Positions 10,776-19,210 of a stretch of DNA of 64,000 bases are shown here, in pieces. Within the stretch, counting starts at the first letter, position 1. Each line of letters begins with the position of its first letter. Origin of the DNA: Phellopilus nigrolimitatus (taxonomy: Eukaryota > Basidiomycota > Agaricomycetes > Hymenochaetales > Hymenochaetaceae); contig JAJOHG010000010.1 in assembly GCA_021029095.1 (NCBI GenBank), forward strand, positions 310,001-374,000. Direction: 5' to 3'. The position numbers and the translations under genes were made by a program. The notes beneath the pieces were generated by a model. That model had not been told where the DNA came from and made no database searches. It worked only from the letters and a program-made list of their open reading frames with translations.

Positions 10776-11648
10776 TAGGGCTCCGCAACGTACCGTATAC
10801 TGGTACGTACGTATTTTCGAAACCTGAATACTGGTACGTTCAGTATTAATACGGTCCGTATTTTGAGTTTTCGTGGGCACATACGGTACGGTACTGGTAC
10901 GGTACTGACCGTATACGGTGATACGTCGTATACGGGTTATGTAAACATAGAAGAAAGTTTCGTTTTGGAAATTTTACAAGAGTTTGTCGCATTTTGCCTT
11001 TTTCCGGCATCAAAATCATATTTATTTGTTGAGAAGAGCAAACGGCAGGCAGTGGCAAGAAAAAAAAAAGAGAGGAGGGGGGAGGGGATGGCGGCACCAA
11101 AGTCCCACTTTTATTTTTCCAATTTCATTTGAATCTGCTCTATGACACACGTATGATGCAAAAAAAAAAGACTGGAAAAGGTAGAAAATTGAGGGAGATA
11201 GTCGTGCTCGTCGTTCGACACGACGAGCACAACTATCTCGGTGTCGCGCGCGGCGCGGGAAGCCAGCGGCGTGCGTTGATGGCGATGAAAAGTCACGTGG
11301 ATTGCCAACACGGGCAGTGCCGACGATCCACGCTGTGGTGGCACGGCCGCGGTGATGTCAAATAGCCGGCAATCAGCATTTATTTGAAGTATTATTTGCA
11401 GTTGGGAGACTAATACCTAATTAGAGGTATGTACCTCACGATCACATGCTTCTAGTTAGATAGTATGGGTGTAGGGTCACGTATCACGTATTACGAACGT
11501 ATACAGACATATTATACGGGTTCAATACGTGTACGGTCACGTAAATACGTGACCGTATTTTAGACCCTCGGAGAGCATTACGATACTGGTACGTGACCGT
11601 ACCGTACCGTACCGTATTTCGTATATACGGGTACGTTGCGGAGCCCTA
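10776..11648. mobile_element. Non-autonomous hAT-type element (MITE-like) with 8-bp target-site duplication
   Basis: The ends are inverted repeats beginning TAGGGCTCCGCAACGTAC, reading inward from 10776 and, in reverse complement, from 11648. Directly outside each end is the same octamer GCAGGGAG (10768-10775 and 11649-11656), an 8-bp target-site duplication as made by hAT transposases. Subterminal regions (10790-10935 and 11470-11635) are crowded with GTACCGTA / TACGGTAC words, typical of transposase-binding subterminal repeats. The 873-bp interior has no transposase reading frame, so mobility would need an enzyme from elsewhere. An internal hairpin lies at 11195-11239. The near-identity of the TSD copies argues for fairly recent insertion. 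Confidence 0.85.
11195..11239. repeat. Hairpin inside the hAT-type element
   Basis: Two 19-nt arms (11195-11213 and 11221-11239) are inverted copies with a single mismatch, separated by a 7-nt loop. The stem core is GTGCTCGTCG. It lies near the middle of the hAT-type element and is unrelated to its terminal repeats. Confidence 0.8.
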
Positions 11649-11656
11649 GCAGGGAG

Positions 11657-11987
11657 ACAGGGACAATCGCAATTTCCACCTCGCCCTCTGCCTAACCACT
11701 GACCTCTGCAAAACATAAAGAATTTGCTGTCCTTTCTCATTTCTATCGACTTTGCTGGGTGCTTGGCCTCTAGCTTTGTCGCTCTCTTTTACTCTTGCTT
11801 GTCACACACTCTTTTTTGTTTGCTTGTCAGGCAACCAGTTCGTGATCACTCACTGGGGTGTTTCCCTTTGGATTGAACCTTTCTGGATTGACTTTGGCCC
11901 TTCGAACTTCAGTCATCTTTGCATAACATGTCTATGACGTGTCAGGTTCTTCGCCTGAATCTCTCCTTCACGTCACTGTACAATGCC
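11657..11987. other. Spacer between the hAT-type element and the first gene fragment
   Basis: About 330 bases, pyrimidine-rich in 11750-11830. A 61-codon frame here encodes only hydrophobic low-complexity sequence and was not accepted. No Helitron-type terminus or second inverted repeat was recognised at the left edge of the fragment mosaic. Confidence 0.4.
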
Positions 11988-12938
11988 GACACGCCTGGGA
12001 TTTTCGACCACCCGCTCGAGGACATGAACACGATCGAGATGCAAAGCATCACTGCGCTTGCTCATCTAAAGGCTTGCGTGCTCTACTTTATTGATGCGAG
12101 TTTGAGCAGTGTGGGTACCCTATCCAGGTGCAGTGCAGCCTCTTCCATTCGATCAAGCCGCTCTTCGGCGAAAAACCTGTCTTGCTCGTGCTCAACAAGA
12201 CGGATGTGTGCCGCCTTGAAGACCTAGCGCTGGAGTCGCGCACACTGATCGATGAGATAATCCAAGCGGAGGGCGTACAGGTGTCGTGCTACTCCGAAGA
12301 GGGTGTGATGGACGTGAAGAACATGGCATGCGACGCACTGCTAGCACATCGTGTCGACACGAAACTTAAGGGCAGCAAGATCAACACGGTCATCAACCAT
12401 ATACACGTCGCCCAGCCAAAACCTCGTGATGATGTCGAGCGCAAGCCGTTTGTTCCAGACGCCGTGCTGACAAAAAAGAAGCTCGACAAGAACGATCCGG
12501 ATCGCCGCAAGCTCGAGAGGGATACCGAGGGCGCGGAGGGCGGCGCGGGTGTTTACAATATCGGTCTCCAGAAAAACTACTTGCCGGAAAAGGACGAATG
12601 GAAACTCGACACGATACCAGAGACGTTATCGATCTGGGCATCGAGGAGAAGCTTGAGCGTGAAGAGGAGCGGCTCGCCGCGGAGGGTTTCTACGACAGCA
12701 ATTCGGACCTGGAACTGGACTCGGAGGACGAGCGTGATGCGATCGAACAGAAGGATGCGCCAGCTCACGAAGAAGGCGATGAAGAGCCACGTACGGCTGC
12801 CGCGTACCGCAGGCTTGCGCACGCTGACCGAACTGACGGATGGTCTGACGAAGGCGGGCCTCGACCCGAGTCGCATCCAGGAGCGAGCGGAGATACTTCC
12901 GAAGGTGCAGAGCGCGAAGCGGAAGCGCGGCGAGGACG
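11988..12938 (+). pseudogene. NOG1 nucleolar GTPase fragment, fused to RPB1
   Basis: Conserved NOG1 text starts within the GTPase domain at [19 protein letters not shown] (switch II/G3 region), continues through [16 protein letters not shown], then after a shift [19 protein letters not shown], the G4 motif NKTDV, LLAHRV, INHIHVAQPKPRDDV and GGAGVYNIGLQKNYL. Two further shifts (near 12605 and 12765) bracket an acidic segment. The text then returns to TKKAMKSHVRLPRTAGLRTL and GLDPSRIQERAEILPKVQ, the NOG1 C-terminal region. The N-terminus and G1 P-loop are absent. After AKRKRGED the frame passes straight into RPB1 sequence. NOG1 normally acts in 60S ribosome assembly; this copy cannot, having no P-loop and broken frames. 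Confidence 0.9.
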
Positions 12939-13978
12939 CGTACAATGCCAATTTCGATGGTGATGAGATGAACATGCAGTAGGTTTATTCTATGATGTCC
13001 TTAACCATCATTTCTCAGCTCTTTGTAGCATTCCTCAGAACGAGAGACGCGAGCCGAGCTCAGTCAAATAGCCTGGGTTCCGAGACAGATCAACTCTCCC
13101 CAAGCGAATAAGCCGGTCATGGGAATTATGCAAGATACGCTCTGTGGTGTACGGAAATTCACGCTCCGTGATAGCTTCCTCGACTGGACGCAGGTGCAAA
13201 ACATACTACTTTGGGTACCGAATTGGGATGGATCTATCCCGACGCCAGCAATCCTGAAACCGAAGCCGTTATGGACCGGAAAGCAAATCCTCAGCATGAC
13301 CATTCTGCGCGGTATTAATATTTTCAGATCGCCCGAGCCAAAATCCTCGAATCCCGTATTTGATGACGGCATGCTCATCGAGAACGGTGAAATCATCTTC
13401 GGCATCGTGGAAAAGAAGACGGTCGGTGCGTCTCAGGGCGGTCTGATTCACGTCGTCTTCCGCGAGAAGGGACCTGAGGCGACTCGGACGCTCTTCACCG
13501 GTCTCCAGCAAATCGTGAACTATTGGCTATTCCACAACGGGTTCAGTATTGGTATCGGCGACACAGTGGCGGACAAGAAGACGATGGCGTACATCACTGA
13601 GCAGATCAAGATGCGCAAGGCGAATGTCACGCAGGCCATCGAGGACGCGCACAGTGTTCGCCTGAAAGCCGCGCCGGGTATGACAATTCGCGAATCGTTC
13701 GAGAGCCGCAGTTGAGCGCGAGCCGAATTTGGCGTGTGATCATTCCGGTCAGTACGCGCAGAAGAACTTGAAGGAGGACAACAACGTCAAGCAGATGGTG
13801 GTGGCCGGCTCGAAGGGTTCGTTCATCAACATCTCGCAGATGTCTGTGTGTGTTGGTCAGCAGTCGGTCAGCAGTCGGTGGAGGGCAAGCGCATCCCGTT
13901 TGGTTTCAGACATCGCACTTTGCCGCACTTCACGAAGGACGACTTCAGTCCGGAGGTGCGAGGCTTCGTCGAGAACTC
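12939..13978 (+). pseudogene. RPB1 (RNA polymerase II largest subunit) internal fragment
   Basis: The fragment begins at YNANFDGDEMNMQ, a mutated form of the RPB1 active-site motif NADFDGDEMN; the metal-binding NADFDGD has become NANFDGD. An intron-like gap (12980-13018) follows. Then [63 protein letters not shown] and [11 protein letters not shown] are all strongly RPB1. A shift near 13700 moves to [19 protein letters not shown] and [13 protein letters not shown]. An 11-base direct duplication (CAGCAGTCGGT twice, about 13858-13879) causes another shift before [19 protein letters not shown]. Similarity ends at GFVENS near 13978. This covers roughly a fifth of RPB1 and is non-functional. Confidence 0.92.
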
Positions 13979-14613
13979 GTAGAACGGCATCTGAAGGCAA
14001 CCCTTCCCTTCTGCTTCTCACCTACCGAAATCCATGTATGTGTTGTTATGAGCATAGGTCCATTTACGTATGCACATATACATCTATTGCATTCTCTGGC
14101 GCTCGGCTTTGTTTATGTCAAGTCAACCGACTAGGCGATTGGTGTTAACCCGTGTGCATGTCCTTGATACCGTTTCGTATGCTTATTTTGTTCTGTTGAG
14201 TATGTTAGTCTTGCCATATGCCTTTTCTACGAAGTCATCGTGTCCAAGCATCCCTCGGTTGTGGTGAAAAAATAAGAAGTAAGTTTTTGAGACGATGCTT
14301 GATCCCCTTCCTTTTTCCTGGACTTTTCGTGAGTCAGTCAGTGAAGCATTTCAGCCTGTGTGGATCCTATAAGATAACTCGAGTATAATAATGAAGAGAA
14401 ATTGCGCTGCAATACTTACATATGCCAAAGTTTTGTTCGATTGTTTCGTCCTCCTTTTGATTGAAAAAATGTGGCGCAGGGCGTTTTCCCTTTTTGGTCC
14501 AAACGCGTGGCTGGTGGACGGATTTCCTCCTTTGCTGAGCGCGTCGACCTCGAGGCCTGAGTTCACTGTGTCCGAAGTCGAGCGCGATCCTTTCCTTACG
14601 GCGAGCGCCATTG
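13979..14613. other. Unassigned spacer within the fragment mosaic
   Basis: About 635 bases between the RPB1 and CDC14 pieces. Reading all frames gave no recognised protein family. It is less GC-rich than the flanking fragments. It may hold intron or non-coding parts of the donor genes or older insertions. Confidence 0.4.
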
Positions 14614-15858
14614 ATGGCGCCCAAGTGTGAACCCCCTTGCCACTTCAACGACAGGTCAGCACCCGTTGCTTTGTCCAAGCGCCAGCTAACGTGTTTCGTG
14701 CGCTCGTAGACTCTACTTCACGAATTTCCCCCAACCGCACCCGCGCCCCACACCCTCAACCGACCGTCTGCAGAAAGGGGATCTCCCCCCGCCGTTCGCC
14801 CGAGGTCAAACAACTTTTGGTTTCCCAGTGACTCCCGACGAAGATGCAACGTACTACTATTTCACGATCGACCACCCGCTCTTGTATCTCTACCTTTTTC
14901 AAAGACTGGGGACCCCTCAACCTCACGACGCCGGGCGCGGCTCTTCCGACTGCAACCTAAGCATCCAGGACTGCCTTTGGGGGATGTGGAAGGCGATGCA
15001 GAATGGGCTGTGCGACATGAACGAGTTCAACGTCGACGACTACGAGTACTTCGAGAAGGTCGAGAACGGCGATTGGAATTGGATCACGCCCTCGTTTATC
15101 GCATTCGCGGGTCCTGTAGAGCACGCCTGGACAAAAAAGATGAGTCCGACATCCGCGCGCAAGCTCCCGACCTCCTTTCAAAGCTGCCTCGACTATTTCG
15201 AGGGGCACGGCGTCAAGCTCGTCGTTCGGTTGAATAATGTGTTGTACGATAGACAACATTTCATTGATCACGGAACGCGGCACGAGGAAATGTACTTTGA
15301 CGACGGAACGAATCCCACCGACGAGATCGTGCGCAAGTTCATCAACCTCGCCGACGAAGTCGTCGAGGCTGGTGGCGCTATAGCGATTCATGTGCGTTTA
15401 CAGAGAAAAATATGGCATCATGTTCACTAATTGTTAACTGACGTTCCAAACATTGCAAAGCTGGACTTGGTCGCACCGGGACACTGATCGGGGCTGGAAG
15501 TACGGACTGCACACGAGGCGATCGCTTTCATGCGCATCGTCCGGCCAGGCAGCGTCGTGGGCCCGCAACAGCAATGCATGTACTTCAAACAGATGGAGTG
15601 GGCAAAATGGGCTGCTGTAGACGAAATGCGGCGCACGGAAGCTCAGACTGCTGCCGCAATTGCTGCGGCCTCGGTCAGAACCCCAGCAATCCCGCCTGCC
15701 GAAGTCGACGAAGAAGAGAGAATGGAGGTCGGAGCATCCGTGGAGACCGTCGCAGTGGCCGTCGCCGTGATTCCTCCGTCCACGCCGAAGTCGAAGGCGA
15801 TCCCACCCGTCACGCCCAGCAAACATGTGTCGGCAGCCATCGCGTCGTCGCTCGTTCC
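14614..15858 (+). pseudogene. CDC14 protein phosphatase, internally deleted copy
   Basis: A possible original start (ATG at 14614) leads, across an intron-like gap ending at 14709, into RLYFTNFP, then YYYFTIDH and FFKDWGPLNL of the CDC14 N-terminal domain. An internal deletion then joins directly to WGMWKAMQNG. Next come the linker GDWNWITPSFIAFAGP and the catalytic-domain entry YFEGHGVKLVVRLNNVLYD. AIAIH is followed by an intron-like stretch and a shifted frame containing the catalytic signature CKAGLGRTG (15454-15480), then AIAFMRIVRPGSVVGPQQQ and MEWAKWAAVDEMR, ending in the C-terminal PPVTPSKHVSAA. CDC14 reverses Cdk phosphorylation at mitotic exit. Stops and the deletion make this copy inactive. 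Its 3' end runs straight into the duplicated S0 module. Confidence 0.88.
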
Positions 15859-15860
15859 TC

Positions 15861-16184
15861 CTCTCCTTTGTCGTTTGCAGCTGCACGCAGCAGCACTTGA
15901 TGTTCAGACCGAAGCAATCGCAGTTCGCTGCGAAAGTGGAGGTGCATGGAGTTTCGACTCAGTGTACCGTGCTCTGAAATAAAGTGCTGTTCGTCGTGTA
16001 CCCTGAAATGTTCTGAAAAAAAAATTGTAATGTGCCCCCCTGTCCCCATCCTCCGAGAAACCTCAGACCGAGGACGAGCTGCTGGTCTCCCTGCGCAGTG
16101 CCACATTGGGGCGAAGAAAGCAACGCGTTGGAAACACTGGCTGGACGGATTCACCTCATCAACATCAGCAAGACGTGGGAGAAG
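15861..16184 (+). pseudogene. Duplicated module, copy 1, with ribosomal protein S0 fragment
   Basis: This block is repeated at 16231-16544 with matching landmarks: a TTTGCAGCTGCAC acceptor-like start, GCACTTGATGT, GGAGGTGCA, CTGAAAT and AATGTGC. Its last part encodes TEDELL, AQCHIG, GIHLINISKTWEKIVL-like text when frames are merged. This is the N-terminal part of small-subunit ribosomal protein S0 (RPSA/uS2): ELL-AQCHLG and DGIHVINIGKTWEKI in intact relatives. The reading frame is broken, so the piece is dead. The non-coding first half may be an intron or leader of the donor gene. Confidence 0.75.
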
Positions 16185-16200
16185 ATCGTGCTTGGTACGA

Positions 16201-16224
16201 TTCCTTCCTTCCTTCCTTCCTTCC
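16201..16224. repeat. TTCC microsatellite
   Basis: About six consecutive TTCC units lie between the two copies of the duplicated S0 module. They may mark slippage at the duplication junction. Confidence 0.8.
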
Positions 16225-16230
16225 CACCCT

Positions 16231-16544
16231 CTCTCTTTTGTCTTTTGCAGCTGCACACAGCCGCACTTGATGTCAGACCAAAGCAACCGCGTCTCGAAGC
16301 GTTGTGGAGGTGCACCGAATTTCGAATCGTGCACCGTGATCTGAAATTGAGTGCGGCTCGTCGTCTGCGTTCTAAAATGTATGCTCTGAGATATAAAGTG
16401 CAATGTGCTCCCTGCCCCCTTCTTCAAACCAACAACAAGATCCAGCTGCTGCTCTCTGCGCAGTGCCACATCAATGTGTGGAAAGGCCGGCCGGACGGGA
16501 TCCATCTCATCAACATGGGCAAGATCTTGGAGATCCCAGAGAAG
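16231..16544 (+). pseudogene. Duplicated module, copy 2, with ribosomal protein S0 fragment
   Basis: This is the second copy of the block at 15861-16184. Here the S0 part is in a single frame: QLLLSAQCHINVW, then GRPDGIHLINMGKILEIPEK, matching the start of S0 (LLAAQCHLG ... RPDGIHVINIGKTWEKI). The copies differ at many positions, including several indels, so the duplication is not recent, or two separately diverged S0 loci were sampled. Only about 45 codons of S0 are present. Confidence 0.78.
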
Positions 16545-16735
16545 ACCGTATTCACCACCATGCTAGCTGGGATTTCAGCAACGAGACGAGCAGTGCATAC
16601 AGCGCACTGAGGCGATCCCCCGCGCCGAGCCACCACGGGCCGAACGTGCAGAAAAACGGCTCCACAAAAAAAAAATAGAGAAATATCTGGCCGAACGGAA
16701 GACGTTCCTGCCTCGATGTAGTGCTTTACGACATC
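16545..16735. other. Unassigned spacer in the mosaic
   Basis: About 190 bases with an A-run near 16669-16677; no recognised coding text. Confidence 0.4.
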
Positions 16736-16945
16736 CGACGTGCTGCTGCGGCAATTTCCCGATGACAACGTACGAGCTATCAGCGACGGGCACAAGTGGC
16801 ACAACATAGCAAAGGTGTACGCGGGCTTCTACATGTACAACAACAACACGGTCGAGCGGTCAAAGCAGCAGCACGTGCCAATCGTGCTCGTCGCAAAGTG
16901 CGGGAACCCGCTCGAGCAGGGTGATGCAAAATCGCCATTCCTGAT
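16736..16945 (+). pseudogene. Probable chitin synthase fragment
   Basis: An open stretch reads AISDGHKWHNIAKVYAGFY, then NTVERSKQQHVPIVLVAKCG and NPLEQGDAK. This resembles the region of fungal chitin synthases (class V/VII, GT2 family) that reads DG-KRHNMAKVYAGFY and KQQRVPIVLVAKCG before the PGNRGKRDSQ block. Similarity stops at DAK, just before that block would be expected. The assignment is from remembered family text and is less certain than those of its neighbours. The surrounding frame has no proper start or downstream catalytic region. Confidence 0.55.
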
Positions 16946-17035
16946 GAGGAAATTGAGTCGGGTCTTCATCTCCAGTCGCCCTGGCTCCTTCGTCTTGAGC
17001 TTGATCGTTCGAACTTGAAGATGCTTCACAGGAAG

Positions 17036-17164
17036 TTCACCGTATGCGACGTCTCCCTTCTACAACCGTGCAGGCGCTACTTCGCCAACGTATTCGCCAA
17101 TGTCACCCGCGCTCAACCTGACTTCTCCGAATTACTCACCTACGAGTCCACGGTACTCACCTAG
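17036..17164 (+). pseudogene. RPB1 C-terminal-domain fragment
   Basis: In one frame the sequence reads SPYATSPFYNRAGATSP, then SPMSPALNLTSPNYSPTSP and YSP. These are degenerate and canonical heptads (YSPTSPx) from the start of the RPB1 CTD. It is a near copy of part of the longer RPB1 piece at 18501-19210. At 17164 the text changes abruptly to a 5-alpha-reductase-like gene. Frames on either side are closed. Confidence 0.85.
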
Positions 17165-17923
17165 GTATCAAGTCGTGGATCCTCATGGAGTTTTTTGCCC
17201 CTTTGTCATTCCTCTTCGCCTTCCTGCGCGCGCCCCTCGCCTCCGCTGACTCAATTCCGGCGCGCGCCCCGTACCCTTCTCGCGCTCCTCTTCCTCACGC
17301 ACTACGCGAAGCGAGCACTCCTCTCGCCGCTGCGCTCTCCGCCGCGATCAAAGGCGCACATCAGCGTCCCGCTCTCTGGGATCACCTTCAATCTCATAAA
17401 CGGCACGCTGATGGGTGTGTACCTCGCCTCGCCCGTCTGCGCCGTGTTCCTTCTCGGGCGCAGCTGGGGCAGCGCGCGCTTCTGGATGGGCATCGCACTC
17501 TGGGCGGCGGGCTTGGCTGGGAACGTGCTGCACGACGAGGGGCTCATGGACATCCGGCGGGATGCTCAGAGAAAGAAAAATGATGCGGGCAAGGAGGGCG
17601 GCGAGGCGAAGCCGCACTACGGTATCCCGCGCAGGTACTTCTACCGCTACGTCTCTTACCCAAATTACCTCTGCGAGTGGGCCGAGTGGGCCGGCTGCAC
17701 ACTTGCTGCTGCACCGCTGCCCTCCTTGTCTCTGTCTCCGCTCTCGAAAGCAGCGCCGGCGGGCCTGGCAGGCCTATTGGCAGGCGCAGCGCCGCCTTGG
17801 CTTTTCTTTGCCTCCGAGATCTTCCTCATGGCCCCACGAGCGTACAGAGGCCACAAGTGGTACCGAGCACGGTTTCCCGATTATGCGACTGAGCGCTGCG
17901 CCGTCATCCCTTTTGTATTCTAG
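17165..17923 (+). pseudogene. 3-oxo-5-alpha-steroid 4-dehydrogenase-like gene, 5' truncated and frameshifted
   Basis: The text starts at KSWILMEFFAPLSFLFAF, an internal block of the steroid 5-alpha-reductase family. It shifts frame near 17255-17270, then runs clean for about 210 codons: LLALLFLTHYAKRALLSPLR, VPLSGITFNLINGTLMGVY, HDEGLMDIRR, RYVSYPNYLCEWAEWAG and the C-terminal PRAYRGHKWYRARFPDY with a natural stop at 17921-17923. The N-terminal membrane segments and exons are missing and replaced by RPB1 CTD sequence. Family members reduce the 4,5 double bond of 3-oxo steroids using NADPH in the ER membrane. The well-kept C-terminal half suggests a younger capture than NOG1 or CDC14, or an assembly-level shift in the only visible break. 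Confidence 0.85.
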
Positions 17924-18119
17924 TTCCTCTTCGTCTTCGTCTTGTAGTCTGTCTTAGGTCATGTGTGCCTTGCTTTCGTCTTTCCGTCAAAGCCATGTGA
18001 GTACACAATATTGAATCTATCTTACGAAAAAAGAAACCGCATATTTCCCCTCCCACCGCGCATCAAGCATAGAAATCTAGGCCTGCCGCCCGCCACATTT
18101 ATTTTTTCATGCCACACTG
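17924..18119. other. Spacer between reductase-like and RER1 fragments
   Basis: About 200 bases with no recognised coding text; likely the 3' flank of the reductase-like donor gene. Confidence 0.4.
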
Positions 18120-18375
18120 CCCTCACTTCGCACCATACTGCACCTTCCGCCTGAAGTCGAAGGGGATGTATTTGTATTTGAACATGTGTCTATCCAGGGA
18201 AATGGTCAGAGAGCGGGCGAGGGAGAAAAAGGCAGAAAGGAACGTACTGGATTTGCCAGCGCATGGTGAGCGCGAAGAGAATACAGAAGTAGATGACGAG
18301 GATGGGCCAGTACACGGGGATATCGAATAACTCAGAAAACGTGCAGAACAGCACGATGACCGTCGCACGAGTACT
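18120..18375 (-). pseudogene. RER1 fragment with a retained intron
   Basis: On the minus strand the text reads STRATVIVLFCTF, then ELFDIPVYWPILVIYFCILF and ALTMRWQIQ. An intron of about 60 bases with GTACGT donor and TAG acceptor follows, then HMFKYKYIPFDFRRKVQYG. This is the C-terminal half of RER1, the Golgi retrieval receptor for ER membrane proteins. The upstream half and the very C-terminus are missing. Because the intron is still present, this piece was copied from genomic DNA. It is the only minus-strand piece in the mosaic. Confidence 0.85.
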
Positions 18376-18500
18376 CGACAGCCTATACGCATAGCCGCAC
18401 GTGAACGAATGGTTTGTATGCCAACTACCATCATCTCGCTCTACTGTGCGATCTCATGACTCACCGGGTACCGTACCTATCGCATAGACATGGGCGCACT

Positions 18501-19210
18501 GATGAGAGGAGACTGTCGAAATTCCCATGGAGACTGCAGCTGTCGGCGAGAAGGACAATTGTCATGGTATTGCGGAGAACGTGATGTTTGGTCGAATGAC
18601 ACCAATGGGTACTGGCTCCTTTGAAGTTGCTCTTAGGAAGCTGCTCTTGACATGGACATGCTCAAGGACATCATTGTTGACCACCGCTTGCCGGTACAAA
18701 ACATGTTGGCAGCTCAAGCTGACGGAGGGATGACTCCTGGACAAGTCGCTATGACGCCTTATGACAATAATTCACCGGTGTGAGCGAACAATATGTTGTT
18801 CAAGGGCGAGCAGGCCACCTTTTTGCCGCTAGCTGGGAACGGTGGAGATGATCCATCGACCTTTTCTCTTATATCAGTTTTGGCCAGAGTCCAATGGGAG
18901 CAGGGGGATGTCGCTCGGGCCGGGGTATAGCTCAAGCTCGCCCAATGTCTACTCACCAATATCGCCTTACGTCCCGCAATCACCCTTTACTGGCGCGACC
19001 TGACACTTTGGATCATCACCGTATGCGATGTCTCCCTTCTACAACCATGCGGGTGCCACTTCGCCATTGTATTCACCGACGTTGCCCGCGCTCAACCTGA
19101 CTTCTCCGAACTGCTCATCTACAAGTCCATGGTATTTACCTACTTCCCCTTTATTTTTGCTGCGTCTTTCAGCCCTACATATACATGTTACTTTCCTACA
19201 AGTCCCGTAG
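18501..19210 (+). pseudogene. RPB1 C-terminal fragment including the start of the CTD
   Basis: The text begins [16 protein letters not shown], then [19 protein letters not shown] and FEVAL. It changes frame several times through [37 protein letters not shown] and SPYVPQSPFTGAT, and ends in SPALNLTSPN followed by several degenerate heptads to about 19210. In RPB1 this is the end of the polymerase body, the linker and the first CTD repeats. Many frame changes mark it as decayed. It overlaps in content with the piece at 17036-17164 but not with that at 12939-13978, so at least two separate copies of the RPB1 3' end have landed here. Confidence 0.88.

Noticed and set aside
12945..12985. The polymerase motif NANFDGDEMN as a sign of a real RNA polymerase gene
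   Set aside because: The catalytic Asp is changed, only a small internal part of RPB1 is present, and frames are broken; it is a fragment.
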